Below are positions 46,963 through 57,077 of a stretch of 64,000 nucleotides of DNA, one piece after another (position 1 is the first letter of the stretch; every line of letters starts with the position of its first letter). Below the pieces are notes generated by a model. That model ran no database searches. It worked only from the letters and a program-made list of their open reading frames with translations, and had not been told where the DNA came from. The stretch comes from Oceaniglobus roseus. Lineage in GTDB: Bacteria; Pseudomonadota; Alphaproteobacteria; Rhodobacterales; Rhodobacteraceae. A program made the translations under genes and the position numbers. Location: the NCBI RefSeq assembly GCF_002869745.1, contig NZ_PNOS01000025.1:1-64000 (forward strand), in the 5' to 3' direction.

Positions 46963-47797
46963 GGCCTTCGCCCCGGCCAAGATCAACCTCACCCTCCACG
47001 TCACCGGCCAGCGCGCCGACGGCTATCACCTGCTGGATTCGCTGGTCGTCTTCGCGGGCGTCGGCGACACGGTGTCGGCCCGCCCGGACGACACCCTCTC
47101 CCTCACCATCGACGGCCCTTATGGCGCGGGCCTGTCCGCGGACCCCGACAACCTTGTCCTGCGCGCCGCCCGCGCCTTCGGGGGCGGGCAGGGGGTGGCC
47201 CTGCACCTGACCAAGCGGCTGCCGGTCGCCTCGGGCATCGGCGGCGGCTCGGCCGATGCGGCGGCCACCCTGCGCCTGCTGTCGAACCTGTGGGATTGCC
47301 CGCTGCCCGACGAGGCGGCGATCCTCGCCCTTGGCGCCGACGTGCCTGTCTGCCTGCGCGGAGCGCCGGTGCGGATGGCAGGGACGGGGGAGATCCTGTC
47401 GGACGTCCCGCCGATCCCGCCTTTCGACCTGCTGCTGGTGAACCCCAGCGTCGCGGTGTCGACCCCCGCCGTGTTCCGTGCGCTCGCCACCAAGACCAAC
47501 CCCGGCATGGGCGCGCTGCCGGAGTGGGGGAGCCTCGCGGCCTTCGCCGACTGGCTGGCGGCGCAGCGCAACGATCTGCTGCGACCGGCCGTCTCTCTCG
47601 CCCCGGTCCTGACAGAAGCGCTCGACCTGATCCGCGGCACCGGCGCGCTCTTCGCGGGCATGTCGGGTTCGGGGGCGACCTGCTTCGGGATCTTCCCCAC
47701 GGGCGCTGCGACCGGGGCGGAGGCGGCGATCCGGGCCGCGCGCCCCGACTGGTGGAGCGTTGCGACCGAGGCTCAGGTGATGCGCGCCACCACGTAG
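46952..47797 (+). CDS. ispE: 4-diphosphocytidyl-2-C-methyl-D-erythritol kinase IspE
   Basis: 281 residues, GHMP kinase of the MEP isoprenoid pathway. [20 protein letters not shown] at the N-terminus (Lys and Asn contact substrate), ATP loop [16 protein letters not shown], and the C-terminal [15 protein letters not shown] 46952 lies inside the end of the TPR gene. Its last 25 bases overlap the end of the convergent polyprenyl synthase gene. Confidence 0.94.
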   Translation: MTAEAFAPAKINLTLHVTGQRADGYHLLDSLVVFAGVGDTVSARPDDTLSLTIDGPYGAGLSADPDNLVLRAARAFGGGQGVALHLTKRLPVASGIGGGSADAAATLRLLSNLWDCPLPDEAAILALGADVPVCLRGAPVRMAGTGEILSDVPPIPPFDLLLVNPSVAVSTPAVFRALATKTNPGMGALPEWGSLAAFADWLAAQRNDLLRPAVSLAPVLTEALDLIRGTGALFAGMSGSGATCFGIFPTGAATGAEAAIRAARPDWWSVATEAQVMRATT

Positions 47798-48771
47798 TCG
47801 GCCATGTCCATCAGCATGTCGCGCAGTGGATCGTCCGGAAGCGCCGCGAGCGCCGCCTTGCCCTCGGCCGCCCAGCCGAGCGCGGTGTCCCGCGTGCTTT
47901 CGAGCGTGCCGTGACGGCGCAGAAGCTCCAGCGCCTGCTCGAGGTCGCCCTCGCCCTGCTTGCCCTTGCCGATGGTGCGCACCCAGAAGGCCCATTCCGT
48001 CGAATCCGCCGCCGCCACGGCGCGGATCACCGGCAGGGTCAGCTTCCGTTCGCGGAAGTCGTCGCCGATGTTCTTGCCGATTCCGGCGCCGCCGGTCCAG
48101 TCGAGGAGGTCGTCCACCATCTGGAACGCGATGCCGAGCGCGTCGCCGTAGGTGTGCAGCGCGCGCACCCGCCCTTCCGGCGCCCCGGCGATCACCCCGC
48201 CCACCTCGGTCGCGGCCGAGAACAGCGCCGCTGTCTTGCCGCGCACGATCTTCAGATAGGTGTCCTCGAGCGTCGCCAGGTCCTGCGCCGCCGTCAGTTG
48301 CAGCACCTCGCCCTCGGCGATGGTGGCGGCGGCGTTGGCGAGGATGTCGAGCACCCGGATCGACCCCGTCTCGACCATCAGCTGGAACGAGCGCGCGAAG
48401 AGGTAGTCGCCCACCAGCACCGACGACTTGTTGTCCCAGAGCAGGTTCGCCGTGGGCCGCCCGCGCCGCTGGCCGGATTCGTCCACCACGTCGTCGTGCA
48501 GCAGGGTGGCGGTGTGGATGAACTCGACCGTCGCGGCGAGGTGGACGTGATAGGGCCCGTCGTAGCCGCAGAGCCGCGCCGCGGCGAGCGTCAGCATCGG
48601 GCGGATCCGCTTGCCGCCGGCCTCGATCAGGTGCGCCGTGACCTCGGGGATGCGCGGCGCATGCTCGCTCGCCATGCGTTCGCGGATCAGCGCGTTCACG
48701 GCGGCAAGGTCGTCGGCCAGCGCCGCCGCCAGCCGTTCGTGGGGTTTCACTTCGGCATGATCCAGGCTCAT
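47773..48771 (-). CDS. ispB: Polyprenyl (octa/decaprenyl) diphosphate synthase
   Basis: 332 residues. First Asp-rich motif [10 protein letters not shown], second motif DDLLDWTG, plus GGKRIRPML and KTAALFSAA. Builds the long isoprenoid side chain of ubiquinone; chain length (C50 is usual in Rhodobacterales) cannot be read here. A GTG three bases upstream of ATG 48771 is also possible (GGAGG spacing 6 versus 9). Convergent with ispE, another isoprenoid gene, with overlapping 3' ends. Confidence 0.93.
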   Translation of the reverse strand: MSLDHAEVKPHERLAAALADDLAAVNALIRERMASEHAPRIPEVTAHLIEAGGKRIRPMLTLAAARLCGYDGPYHVHLAATVEFIHTATLLHDDVVDESGQRRGRPTANLLWDNKSSVLVGDYLFARSFQLMVETGSIRVLDILANAAATIAEGEVLQLTAAQDLATLEDTYLKIVRGKTAALFSAATEVGGVIAGAPEGRVRALHTYGDALGIAFQMVDDLLDWTGGAGIGKNIGDDFRERKLTLPVIRAVAAADSTEWAFWVRTIGKGKQGEGDLEQALELLRRHGTLESTRDTALGWAAEGKAALAALPDDPLRDMLMDMADYVVARIT

Positions 48772-48840
48772 CACGGCTTACCTCCCCGGGCGATTTCAGA
48801 GGTCTCGACAAACCCGGCGGTCTGCCTTTTAGTCCCTTGC

Positions 48841-49056
48841 ATGAAGGAACTGATCCGCACCAGCGACCCGACCGTCATCGCGTTCGCGACGATGCTTCTC
48901 GAGGGCGAGGATATAGATTGCTTTGAGATGGACGTCCATATGAGCGTCCTCGAAGGCTCCCTCGGCGTGCTGCCCCGCCGCCTGATGGTGCGCGAGAAGG
49001 ACCTGTTCCGCGCCCGTGCGGTGCTGAAGGACAACGACATCGACATCGGCGGCTGA
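48841..49056 (+). CDS. DUF2007 small protein (putative signal-transducing)
   Basis: 71 residues: KELIRTSDPTVIAFATMLLE, FEMDVHMSVLEGSLG and VLPRRLMVREKDLFRARAVL match the short DUF2007 domain, a ferredoxin-like fold of unknown function. It is followed 3 bases later by trmN6, a conserved pair in this order. Confidence 0.85.
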   Translation: MKELIRTSDPTVIAFATMLLEGEDIDCFEMDVHMSVLEGSLGVLPRRLMVREKDLFRARAVLKDNDIDIGG

Positions 49057-49059
49057 GCC

Positions 49060-49809
49060 GTGACCGACGACGCGCTGACCCGCGACGCCTTCCTCGGCGG
49101 CCGCCTCTCCATCCTGCAACCGAAGACCGGTTATCGCGCGGGGATTGACGCCGTGCTGCTGGCCGCCGCCACCCCCGCCGCACCGGGGCAGAGCGTGCTG
49201 GACCTCGGCTGCGGGGTGGGCGTCGCGGCGCTCTGCCTCGGGGCGCGGGTGCCGGGGCTGACGCTTGCGGGGCTGGAACTGCAGGAGGACTATGCCGCGC
49301 TCGCGAGGCGCAACGCGGCCACGAACGGGATGGACCTCGAGGTCTTCACCGGCGACGTCGCGCGGCTGCCCGCGGCGCTGCGGCAACGGCGGTTCGACCA
49401 TGTCATCGTGAACCCGCCCTATTTCCGCGCCGCCACCCGCACCGCCGCCCGCGATGCCGGGCGCGAGACGGCCCATGCGGGCCCGGCGCCCCTTCAGGCC
49501 TGGATCGACACCGCGACCCGGCGGCTGCTGCCGGGCGGTCGGCTGACCGTGATCCAGCGGATGGACCGACTGCCGGACCTGATGAAGTCCTGCGACGGGC
49601 GACTCGGGTCGATAGTGCTTCACCCGTTGCAGCCGCGCGCCGGCCGCCCGCCGCACCTGGCGCTGCTGGCTGCCAAAAAAGGAGGCAGGGCGGCGTTCGC
49701 GATGATGGGCCCGACAATTCTACATAAGGGCGATCGGCACGAATACGATATCGAATCCTATACCGAATCGATTCGCGGTGTATTGCGCGACGCCATGCCG
49801 CTCATTTGA
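49060..49809 (+). CDS. tRNA1(Val) (adenine37-N6)-methyltransferase family protein
   Basis: 249 residues from GTG. Class I SAM methyltransferase: motif I VLDLGCGVGVAALCLG, acidic loop LELQEDYA and the N6-adenine motif VNPPYF. TrmN6/YfiC is the best match (FLGGRLSILQPKTGYRAGID is its N-terminal signature). The end (ILHKGDRHEYDIESYTES) is less GC-rich than the rest. Coupled to DUF2007. Confidence 0.86.
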   Translation: MTDDALTRDAFLGGRLSILQPKTGYRAGIDAVLLAAATPAAPGQSVLDLGCGVGVAALCLGARVPGLTLAGLELQEDYAALARRNAATNGMDLEVFTGDVARLPAALRQRRFDHVIVNPPYFRAATRTAARDAGRETAHAGPAPLQAWIDTATRRLLPGGRLTVIQRMDRLPDLMKSCDGRLGSIVLHPLQPRAGRPPHLALLAAKKGGRAAFAMMGPTILHKGDRHEYDIESYTESIRGVLRDAMPLI

Positions 49810-49913
49810 AGCAGAATGTCCACAGGAAATCGCCGGTCTTCGTAACAACCGGATGACAGAAGCTCTTTTCTGTGCTGCACTGAAGGGGCAGCAACAACGA
49901 GAGGAGTACGACC

Positions 49914-50081
49914 ATGAATTTGAGTTCGCACGTTCAGGAGCTTCGCCGGAAGCACCAGCACCTCTCGGAGATGGTGGAGCAAGCGCAGCGCAGCCCTGCC
50001 GCGGACGACCTCCACATCACCGCCCTGAAGAAGCAGAAACTGCAACTGAAAGAGCAAATCGAGCGGTTGGGAAACGCTTGA
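49914..50081 (+). CDS. YdcH/DUF465 family small protein
   Basis: 55 residues: begins MNLSSHVQELRRKHQHLSEM and ends KLQLKEQIERLGNA. A single amphipathic coiled-coil helix with the ALKKQKLQLKEQI end typical of the DUF465 family. GAGAGGAG lies about 9 bases upstream. Function unknown in the family; often highly expressed. Codons are less GC-biased than the neighbours. Confidence 0.85.
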   Translation: MNLSSHVQELRRKHQHLSEMVEQAQRSPAADDLHITALKKQKLQLKEQIERLGNA

Positions 50082-50180
50082 GCTGAACGCGCGCTGGCCC
50101 GGGTGGCCAGCGCAGTCCCCTTCCGCGGTGGCGACGATGCCGCGGACCGCAATCCTTCCAAGACTAGATGACTCGAGGTG

Positions 50181-50224
50181 CCGTTTTCCTGGAGGAAAAC
50201 GGTCCGGTTTCCTTGAGGAAACCG
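50181..50224. repeat. Paired-palindrome element, copy 3 (inverted)
   Basis: Perfect palindrome pair: CCGTTTTCCTGGAGGAAAAC plus GG (50181-50202, 10-bp arms) and CGGTTTCCTTGAGGAAACCG (50205-50224, 8-bp arms). Order is reversed relative to copies 1 and 2, i.e. the same unit on the minus strand. Confidence 0.8.
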
Positions 50225-50272
50225 ACCCCGCCTCGCACAGGGTTTACCGCCTCACGGTGCCCGTGACACTAA

Positions 50273-50294
50273 GGGCGGGCCCGGGTGCCCGCCC
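50273..50294. terminator. Stem-loop downstream of the thiolase gene
   Basis: 8-bp arms GGGCGGGC / GCCCGCCC with a 6-base loop, 12 bases after the minus-strand thiolase stop. GC-rich without a T-run. Confidence 0.5.
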
Positions 50295-50306
50295 CCGCGG
50301 GCCACC

Positions 50307-51479
50307 TCAGCGCTCGACGCAGAGCGCCACGCCCATGCCGCCGCCGATGCAGAGGGTGGCGATCCCCTTCTTCGCATCGCGCCGCTTCATCTCGAACAGG
50401 AGCGTGTTCAGCACCCGGCAGCCCGAGGCGCCGATGGGGTGGCCGATGGCGATGGCGCCGCCGTTGACGTTCACGATCTCCGGGTCCCAGCCCATGTCCT
50501 TGTTCACGGCGCAGGCCTGGGCGGCGAAGGCCTCGTTCGCCTCGACCAGATCGACGTCGCCGACCTTCCAGCCCGCCTTTTCCAGCGCCTTGCGCGAGGC
50601 ATAGATCGGCCCGGCGCCCATGATCGAAGGGTCGAGCCCCGCCGTCGCATAGCTCGCGATCCGGGCGAGCGGGGTCAGGCCGCGCCTCTCGGCCTCCTTC
50701 TCGCTCATCAGCAGGACCGCGGCGGCGCCGTCGTTCAGGCCCGAGGCGTTGCCGGCCGTCACGCTGCCGTCCTTGGTGAAGGCCGGGCGCAGCTTGGCCA
50801 TCGCGTCCATGTTGGCGCCGTGGCGGATGTACTCGTCCTTGTCGACGGTGACATCGCCCTTCCGCGTCTTGATCGTGTAGCTCACGATCTCGTCGTCGAA
50901 GCGGCCCGCCTTCTGCGCGGCCTCGGCCTTGTTCTGGGACGCGACGGCGAACTCGTCCTGCTGTTCGCGGCTGATCTGCCATTTCTGGGCGACGTTCTCG
51001 GCCGTCTGGCCCATGTGGTAGCCGTTGAAGGCGTCCCACAGCCCGTCCTTGATCATCGAGTCGATGAAGCTCAGGTCGCCCATCTTCTGGCCCTGGCGCA
51101 GGTTCGCGACATGGGGCGCCATCGACATGTTCTCCTGCCCGCCGGCGGCGACGATCCCGGCGTCGCCCAGCATGATGTGCTGCGCGCCGAGCGCCACGGC
51201 CCTGAGGCCCGAGCCGCAGACCTGGTTGATGCCCCAGGCCGCCGATTCCTCGGGCAGGCCGGCGTTGATGTGGGCCTGCCGGGCGGGGTTCTGGCCCTGG
51301 CCGCCCGTCAGCACCTGGCCGAGGATCGTCTCGCTGACCTCGCCCTTGTCGATTCCGGCGCGGGCGACGATTTCCTTCAGGACGGCGGCGCCGAGGTCGT
51401 GGGCGGGGGTCTGGGCGAAGGATCCGAGGAAACTGCCGACCGCCGTGCGCGCGGCAGAGACGATTACAACATTGGTCAT
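50307..51479 (-). CDS. phaA: Acetyl-CoA C-acetyltransferase (thiolase)
   Basis: 390 residues, biosynthetic thiolase. Nucleophile Cys in [14 protein letters not shown], active-site His in [17 protein letters not shown] and second Cys in [12 protein letters not shown]. Condenses two acetyl-CoA to acetoacetyl-CoA, the first step to polyhydroxybutyrate, or runs in reverse to use the acetoacetate pathway fed by HMG-CoA lyase. phaB is not in the window, so the symbol is tentative. Confidence 0.93.
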   Translation of the reverse strand: MTNVVIVSAARTAVGSFLGSFAQTPAHDLGAAVLKEIVARAGIDKGEVSETILGQVLTGGQGQNPARQAHINAGLPEESAAWGINQVCGSGLRAVALGAQHIMLGDAGIVAAGGQENMSMAPHVANLRQGQKMGDLSFIDSMIKDGLWDAFNGYHMGQTAENVAQKWQISREQQDEFAVASQNKAEAAQKAGRFDDEIVSYTIKTRKGDVTVDKDEYIRHGANMDAMAKLRPAFTKDGSVTAGNASGLNDGAAAVLLMSEKEAERRGLTPLARIASYATAGLDPSIMGAGPIYASRKALEKAGWKVGDVDLVEANEAFAAQACAVNKDMGWDPEIVNVNGGAIAIGHPIGASGCRVLNTLLFEMKRRDAKKGIATLCIGGGMGVALCVER

Positions 51480-51637
51480 GGAACGTGGCCCCTTTGTATC
51501 TGGCTTCGATGGCAGGGGACGACGCCCTTTCGCAGCCCTTCCGGGCCGAGCGCGCCCCCCGGCCGGCTCGCCGCCAGATTAGGCAGAGCGGCGGCAAAGC
51601 ACAACGGGAACGGGCGGGGCCGCGGAAGCGCCCGATG

Positions 51638-52477
51638 TCACGCGGTTTTCTGCCTTTCCGCGGCCGCCCAACGGGTCCGCACGCTGGGGGCGCCGAAGAA
51701 ATAGCCCTGCATGCAGTCCACGCCGAGCGCGGTGAGCAGGGCCGTATCCTCGGCCGTCTCCACGGATTCGGCGATGGTGACCATGTCGAAGTGCCGCCCG
51801 ATGGACAGCAGCGCCTTGACCACCGCCTGGTTGTCGGGATTCCGGGCGATGCCGCGGATGAACTGGCCGTCGATCTTCAGGATGTCGAAGTACAGGTCCT
51901 TCAGGTACCGCAGCGAGGTGTAGCCGGCCCCGAAATCGTCGATGGCGAAGCTGACGCCCTGGCGTTGCAGATCGTCCATGAAGCCCTGCACCACGTCGGG
52001 CATCAGGATCGCCGAGCTTTCGGTGATCTCCAGGATCAGCCGTTCGCCCACCGTGGGGTCGCGCCGCAGCATGTCGTCGAGGGTGGCGGACCAGCGCCGA
52101 TAGCCGATCGAGCGGGCGGACATGTTGATCGCCAGCCGCAGGCGCGGATGTTCGGAGAGGCAGCGCAGGCCCTTCTCCAGCGCGAGGCAGTCCAGCCGCC
52201 GCCCCAGTTCCATCGTTTCGACCGTCGGCATGAAGTCGCGGGCGGGGATGATGCGGCCGCTGCGGTCCAGCACGCGGATCAGCCCTTCGTAGAAGGCGGG
52301 GCGGTCCTGCCGGCCCGAGGGGACCACGGGCTGGAAGGCCAGCAGGACGTCACCCGCCCCCACCGCGGCCTCGACCATGGCGATCGTGTCGCGATCCCGT
52401 TCGTTGATGGCCCCGGTGAACGGGCTGTCCGGCTGCTCCGTCGGGTCGTCGACGACGTTCGGGTAATCCTGCGGCAT
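51638..52477 (-). CDS. Stand-alone EAL-domain cyclic-di-GMP phosphodiesterase
   Basis: 279 residues, almost entirely EAL domain after a ~45-residue leader. The signature reads EGL (AFYEGLIRV) rather than EAL. The other catalytic and metal positions look intact: Asn in INMSARS, Glu in LEITES, DD in IDDFGAGYTSL, Lys in LKIDGQFI, Glu in AESVET and Gln in MQGYFF. No GGDEF, sensor or membrane segment. Likely active c-di-GMP hydrolase. ATG 52477 with GGAG six bases upstream is preferred to a TTG 12 bases earlier. Confidence 0.88.
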   Translation of the reverse strand: MPQDYPNVVDDPTEQPDSPFTGAINERDRDTIAMVEAAVGAGDVLLAFQPVVPSGRQDRPAFYEGLIRVLDRSGRIIPARDFMPTVETMELGRRLDCLALEKGLRCLSEHPRLRLAINMSARSIGYRRWSATLDDMLRRDPTVGERLILEITESSAILMPDVVQGFMDDLQRQGVSFAIDDFGAGYTSLRYLKDLYFDILKIDGQFIRGIARNPDNQAVVKALLSIGRHFDMVTIAESVETAEDTALLTALGVDCMQGYFFGAPSVRTRWAAAERQKTA

Positions 52478-52595
52478 CTTGATCTCCAACCGGTCTCGCC
52501 CGAACGTGGCATGAAGGGTTCTAACGAGCCGTGAAGATTCTTATTTTGTTCCAATTGTCCGGGTTTCCCGGACGCCCCGATTGGAGGTCTCCCCG

Positions 52596-53165
52596 ATGCC
52601 CGAACGCTGCGACTGGTGCGGAAGCGATCCGCTTTACGTCGCCTACCACGACACCGAATGGGGCGTGCCCGAGTACGACAGCCGCGCGCTGTGGGAGAAG
52701 CTGGTGCTCGACGGGTTCCAGGCGGGGCTGAGCTGGATCACCATCCTGAGAAAGCGCGAGGCGTTCCGCGCCGCCTTCGCCGGGTTCGACCCCGCGGTGA
52801 TCGCGACCTGGGGCGAGGCCGAGGTGCAGCGCCTGCTGGCCGATCCCGGCATCGTCCGCCACCGCGGCAAGATCGAGGCGACCATCGGCAACGCCCGCGC
52901 CTACCTGGACCTCGAGGCGAGGCACGGGTTCGACCGCTTCCTCTGGGACCGCGTCGGCGGCAGCCCGCTCCAGAACCGCTTCGCCTCGATGGCCGAGGTG
53001 CCGCCCCAGACGCCGCTGTCGGTGCAGGTCTCGAAGGAGCTGAAGCAGGCCGGATTCAGGTTCTGCGGCCCCACCATCGTCTATGCCTTCATGGAGGCCT
53101 GCGGGCTGGTCAACGACCACCTCGTGACCTGCCACCGTCACCCCCAGGTCGCCGCGCTGGCCTGA
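52596..53165 (+). CDS. tag: DNA-3-methyladenine glycosylase I
   Basis: 189 residues. Base-excision repair of 3-methyladenine. CDWCGSDPLYVAYHDTEWG at the N-terminus with Zn-ligand Cys, GFQAGLSWITILRKRE helix and the late HLVTCHRHPQ with the remaining Cys/His ligands. GGAGG eight bases before ATG 52596. Divergent from the EAL gene across an AT-richer 118-bp spacer. Confidence 0.94.
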   Translation: MPERCDWCGSDPLYVAYHDTEWGVPEYDSRALWEKLVLDGFQAGLSWITILRKREAFRAAFAGFDPAVIATWGEAEVQRLLADPGIVRHRGKIEATIGNARAYLDLEARHGFDRFLWDRVGGSPLQNRFASMAEVPPQTPLSVQVSKELKQAGFRFCGPTIVYAFMEACGLVNDHLVTCHRHPQVAALA

Positions 53166-53225
53166 GCCGCCGGAACGCGCGGCGCCCGAGCCGCGTTGGG
53201 TTCCGTCACAAACGGGAGACCGGAC

Positions 53226-54656
53226 ATGAGCGGCGGAAAGGCACCGAAGAAGAAGCCCGAGGACCAGTCCAAAGGGGCCGAGGCCGCGAAGGCGGTCAAG
53301 AAGTCGGATGGCCGCGTTGAGGCCTTCGCGAAGCTTGCGAAGCGCATCGGCGAGGGCGAACAGATCGTGCCGCCGGTCTATCTCGAGGGCGAGGCGCGCC
53401 GCCGCCACGTCCGCTCGACCCTGCGCGAGGACCACCAGACGCGGATCGAGGAACGCTCTTCGGGTGCGGAGGAGAAGTTCGACGAGCTGGCGGATTCGCT
53501 CTTCTCCTTCTTCCGCGGCACCGCGCTGCTCTTCTACCGCGATCTTGTCGGCACCGATGCCGAGATGCCAAGCGTGCTGGTCCTGGGCGACGTTCACCCG
53601 GAAAACTTCGGGGTGATGCCGAATGCCGACAACGTGCCGATCTTCGGCGTCAACGATTTCGACGAGGTCTGCTATGCCCCCTTCACCTGGGACCTGATCC
53701 GCGGCTCGACCGGTTTCATGCTGGCGGCCGAGGAGGTCGGCGGCATGGGCAAGGGCCACCAGCGGCGGATCGTGAAGCATTTCCTCAAGGGCTACCTGAA
53801 GGCGATGCGCGAGTTCGCCGATCACGCCACCGAGAAGACCACCGAGATGCGGATGGACAACAGCCCGCCGGTGATCCAGCGCCTGTTCGAACAGGCCTGG
53901 GAACAGCGCGAGGCCTGGCTGCGCGACGATTACCGCGACGAGAAGGGGCTCGGGTTCCGGCCGACCGACGAGATCACGCCGCTGACCAGCCGCCGCGACG
54001 AGTTCCAGGAGCACATCAACGCGCTGGTCGAGAAGAACGCCATCGGCGAGCATCCCCGCGCCTCCGAGCTGAAGGTGAAGGACGTGGCGTTGCGTCACGG
54101 GCAGGGCACGGCCTCGCTCGGGCTGCCGCGCTATTACGTGATGATCGAGGGGCCGACCCAGGACGGCACCGACGACATCATCATCGAGTTCAAGCGCGCC
54201 CGCCGCTCGGCCCTCGAAGGGCTGATGCCGCCGACCGAGTTCAACGCCGGCAACGAGGGCGACCGGATCGCCCACGGGCAGAAGGTGCAGCTGGCCCACG
54301 GCGACATCTTCTACGGCTCGGTGAAGATCGACGGCGTCAGCTTCATGACCCGCGAACGCGCGCCGTTCCGCGACGACATCGACCTCGAGGATCTGTCGAA
54401 GAAGTCCTGGCGCGACTATGCCCGCAGTTGCGGCCGCGCCCTGGCCCACGCCCATGCGCTGTCGGATGACCTGGGGCGGATCGACTACGACATCGAGCCC
54501 GCCATCGTCGAGGCGGCGCGCCCGAAGAAGCTGTTCCTGCGCGACATCCGCCGCAGCGCCGAGGAGGCGGCGGACCGGGTGCGCCGCGACCACGGGTATT
54601 TCCGCGCCGACCACAGGCGGAAGGCCTTCCGCAACATCGACCGGATCTGGCGGTAG
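53226..54656 (+). CDS. DUF2252 family protein
   Basis: 476 residues. A Lys-rich N-terminus (KAPKKKPEDQSKG), then the DUF2252 core: FFRGTALLFYRDL, VLVLGDVHPENFGV (phosphotransferase-like His-x-x-Asn), NDFDEVCYAPFTWDLIR and SCGRALAHAHALSD. Resembles kinase-fold phosphotransferases; the biological role is unknown. GGGAGACC before ATG 53226. Convergent with the TlpA-like gene, 7 bases apart. Confidence 0.88.
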   Translation: MSGGKAPKKKPEDQSKGAEAAKAVKKSDGRVEAFAKLAKRIGEGEQIVPPVYLEGEARRRHVRSTLREDHQTRIEERSSGAEEKFDELADSLFSFFRGTALLFYRDLVGTDAEMPSVLVLGDVHPENFGVMPNADNVPIFGVNDFDEVCYAPFTWDLIRGSTGFMLAAEEVGGMGKGHQRRIVKHFLKGYLKAMREFADHATEKTTEMRMDNSPPVIQRLFEQAWEQREAWLRDDYRDEKGLGFRPTDEITPLTSRRDEFQEHINALVEKNAIGEHPRASELKVKDVALRHGQGTASLGLPRYYVMIEGPTQDGTDDIIIEFKRARRSALEGLMPPTEFNAGNEGDRIAHGQKVQLAHGDIFYGSVKIDGVSFMTRERAPFRDDIDLEDLSKKSWRDYARSCGRALAHAHALSDDLGRIDYDIEPAIVEAARPKKLFLRDIRRSAEEAADRVRRDHGYFRADHRRKAFRNIDRIWR

Positions 54657-54663
54657 ACCCCGC

Positions 54664-55224
54664 TCAGTCCGTCGCGGGCGCCATCAGCGCGGTCAGGATC
54701 GCCTTCGCGCTGTCGCTGTTCCAGTCCGCGCCGCCCTGAAGGCGGGCGATCTCCTGCCCCTCGGGGTTCAGGATGACCGTGATCGGCAGGCCCAGCACCG
54801 CCATCTCGCGGGCGACGGCCTGTTTCGGGTCGGTCAGGATCGGCAGGGCGGTGACGTCCACCTCGTCGAAGAAGCGCTGGATCGCGGGCAGGGCGTTGCG
54901 GCCCGTCGCCAGCGTCACCACCTCGAAATCCTCGCCGCCCATCTCCTTCTGGAGCGCGTCGAGATGCGGCATCTCCTCGCGGCAGGGGGCGCACCAGGTG
55001 GCCCAGAAGTTCAGCAGCACCAGCTTGCCCTGCCAGTCCGACAGGTGATGTTCGCGCCCCTCGGCATCGGTGAAGGCCTGGTCCGACACGGGCTTTGGCG
55101 CCTCGTGGAACGCCAGCTTCTTCATGTCGCCCTCCCTAAGGGCGTTCAGCTGGTCCAGATCGGCGGCATTTGCACCAAGCCCGAGGCCCGTATAAAGCAG
55201 CGCGGCAAGCAGAGCGGATTTCAT
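54664..55224 (-). CDS. TlpA/ResA-like thioredoxin-fold protein
   Basis: 186 residues with a signal peptide ([20 protein letters not shown]). The thioredoxin fold has active site WCAPC (Cys78, Cys81) in [17 protein letters not shown] and cis-Pro at [13 protein letters not shown] periplasmic disulfide reductase for cytochrome c maturation or a similar redox task. ATG 55224 starts the signal peptide; ATG 55242 would overlap argH. Start codons of this gene and argH are only 16 bases apart and divergent, so each promoter lies in the other gene's coding region. Confidence 0.9.
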   Translation of the reverse strand: MKSALLAALLYTGLGLGANAADLDQLNALREGDMKKLAFHEAPKPVSDQAFTDAEGREHHLSDWQGKLVLLNFWATWCAPCREEMPHLDALQKEMGGEDFEVVTLATGRNALPAIQRFFDEVDVTALPILTDPKQAVAREMAVLGLPITVILNPEGQEIARLQGGADWNSDSAKAILTALMAPATD

Positions 55225-55240
55225 CACCAAGGGGGCCTCC

Positions 55241-56632
55241 ATGACCGATCAGACGTCCAACGCGATGTGGGGCGGGCGCTTCGCCGCCGGGCCGGACGCG
55301 ATCATGGAGGCGATCAACGCCTCGATCTCGTTCGACAAGCGCATGGCGCGGCAGGACATCGAAGGCTCGCGCGCCCACGCCGCGATGCTCGCCGCACAAG
55401 GCATCCTCACCGATAGCGATGCGGCGGCGATCCGGGAAGGCCTTCTCACGGTCTTGTCAGAGATCGAGGGCGGCACCTTCCAGTTCTCGGCGGCGCTGGA
55501 AGACATCCACATGAACGTGGAATCCCGCCTGAAGGAGATCATCGGCGCCCCGGCCGGCCGGCTCCACACCGGCCGGTCGCGGAACGACCAGGTGGCGACC
55601 GACTTCCGCCTCTGGGTACGCGACCAGATCGACGCCGCCATCCAGGGCTGCGAGGCGCTGCAACGGGCGCTTCTCGGTCAGGCCGAGGCGGGTGCGGACT
55701 GGGTGATGCCCGGCTTCACCCACCTCCAGACCGCGCAGCCCGTGACCTGGGGGCACCACATGATGGCCTATGTCGAGATGCTGGGCCGCGACGTGAGCCG
55801 CTTCCGCGACGCCCGCGCGCGGATGAACGAATGTCCCCTCGGCGCCGCCGCGCTGGCCGGCACGTCCTTCCCGATCGACAGGCAAATGACGGCCGAGGCG
55901 CTGGGCTTCGACCGGCCCTGCGCCAACTCGCTCGACGCCGTGGCCGACCGCGACTTCGCGCTCGAGTTCCTGTCGGCGGCCACCATCTGCGCCATGCACC
56001 TGTCGCGCTTCGCCGAGGAGCTGGTGATCTGGTCCTCGGCCCAGTTCCGCTTCGTGGCGCTGTCCGACCGCTTCTCCACCGGTTCCTCGATCATGCCGCA
56101 GAAGAAGAATCCCGATGCGGCCGAGCTGATCCGCGCCAAGATCGGCCGGATCTTCGGCGCGCAGGTGGCGCTGGTGACGGTGATGAAGGGGCTGCCGATG
56201 ACCTATTCCAAGGACATGCAGGAGGACAAGGAACAGACCTTCGACGCCGCCGATTCGCTGATGCTGGCGCTTGCGGCGATGGAGGGGATGGTGCGCGACA
56301 TGACCGCGAACCGCCCCGCCCTGGAGGCCGCCGCCGGCTCCGGCTTCTCGACCGCGACGGATCTGGCCGACTGGCTGGTGCGCGCGCTGAACCTGCCCTT
56401 CCGCGAGGCGCACCACGTCACCGGCACCCTCGTCGCACTGGCCGAGAAGAAGGGGTGCGACCTGCCCGACCTGACGCTCGCCGAAATGCAGGGCGTGCAC
56501 GCGGAGATCACCGAAGAGGTCTTCGGCGTCCTCGGCGTCCACAACTCGGTCGCCTCCCGCACGTCCTACGGCGGCACGGCGCCGGAGCAGGTCCGCATCC
56601 AGGCCGCGCGCTGGCGCGAACGGCTGGGCTGA
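55241..56632 (+). CDS. argH: Argininosuccinate lyase
   Basis: 463 residues. Last step of arginine synthesis: argininosuccinate to arginine and fumarate. [20 protein letters not shown] at the start, [17 protein letters not shown], the catalytic-loop signature [12 protein letters not shown] and [11 protein letters not shown]. Often followed in this order by a small lipoprotein gene; here that gene lies 2.2 kb further on, behind an inverted DUF1217 gene. Confidence 0.96.
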   Translation: MTDQTSNAMWGGRFAAGPDAIMEAINASISFDKRMARQDIEGSRAHAAMLAAQGILTDSDAAAIREGLLTVLSEIEGGTFQFSAALEDIHMNVESRLKEIIGAPAGRLHTGRSRNDQVATDFRLWVRDQIDAAIQGCEALQRALLGQAEAGADWVMPGFTHLQTAQPVTWGHHMMAYVEMLGRDVSRFRDARARMNECPLGAAALAGTSFPIDRQMTAEALGFDRPCANSLDAVADRDFALEFLSAATICAMHLSRFAEELVIWSSAQFRFVALSDRFSTGSSIMPQKKNPDAAELIRAKIGRIFGAQVALVTVMKGLPMTYSKDMQEDKEQTFDAADSLMLALAAMEGMVRDMTANRPALEAAAGSGFSTATDLADWLVRALNLPFREAHHVTGTLVALAEKKGCDLPDLTLAEMQGVHAEITEEVFGVLGVHNSVASRTSYGGTAPEQVRIQAARWRERLG

Positions 56633-57077
56633 GAAGGGAGGGCGACACGCCGCCGCGCGGGGTGACGCCGCGCCGCGCCGTCCGAGCGGCCGGGGATTGC
56701 GGCGAGGCTGCGGCGCTCCGCTGCGCCCGGCCGCACCGCCCGAAGCCGGGCCCCGCGGCCCCTTGCACGCCGCTGGGTCGGAAGCTTTCGGACAGTCCGC
56801 AAGGACCGGCGTCGCCCCACGCATCACGGACCCCCGCCGCGGCGACGCCAGCGCAGGGCACCGAGGATGCAGGGACGGGAAGGGTTGCGACCGCGTCGCG
56901 CGGGTTGCCCGGCGCAGCCGTGCCTCACTTCGGGCGGGACGGGAAGGAACGGCATGCGGCCCGTGGCAGGCCCCCGGTTCGCGGCGGCTTGCCCCTCGTC
57001 CCCGGCGCAGGACCTGGAGGCACATCGCCATGGCCGCGGCGCACAGGCGTCTCAAGGGGGCCATCGGCGCCACGGGC
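56633..57077. other. 445-bp gene-free spacer after argH
   Basis: Very GC-rich, between two convergent genes. Long open frames cross it on both strands but give Arg/Ala/Pro-rich translations with no domain. No repeat or clear terminator recognised. Confidence 0.5.
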
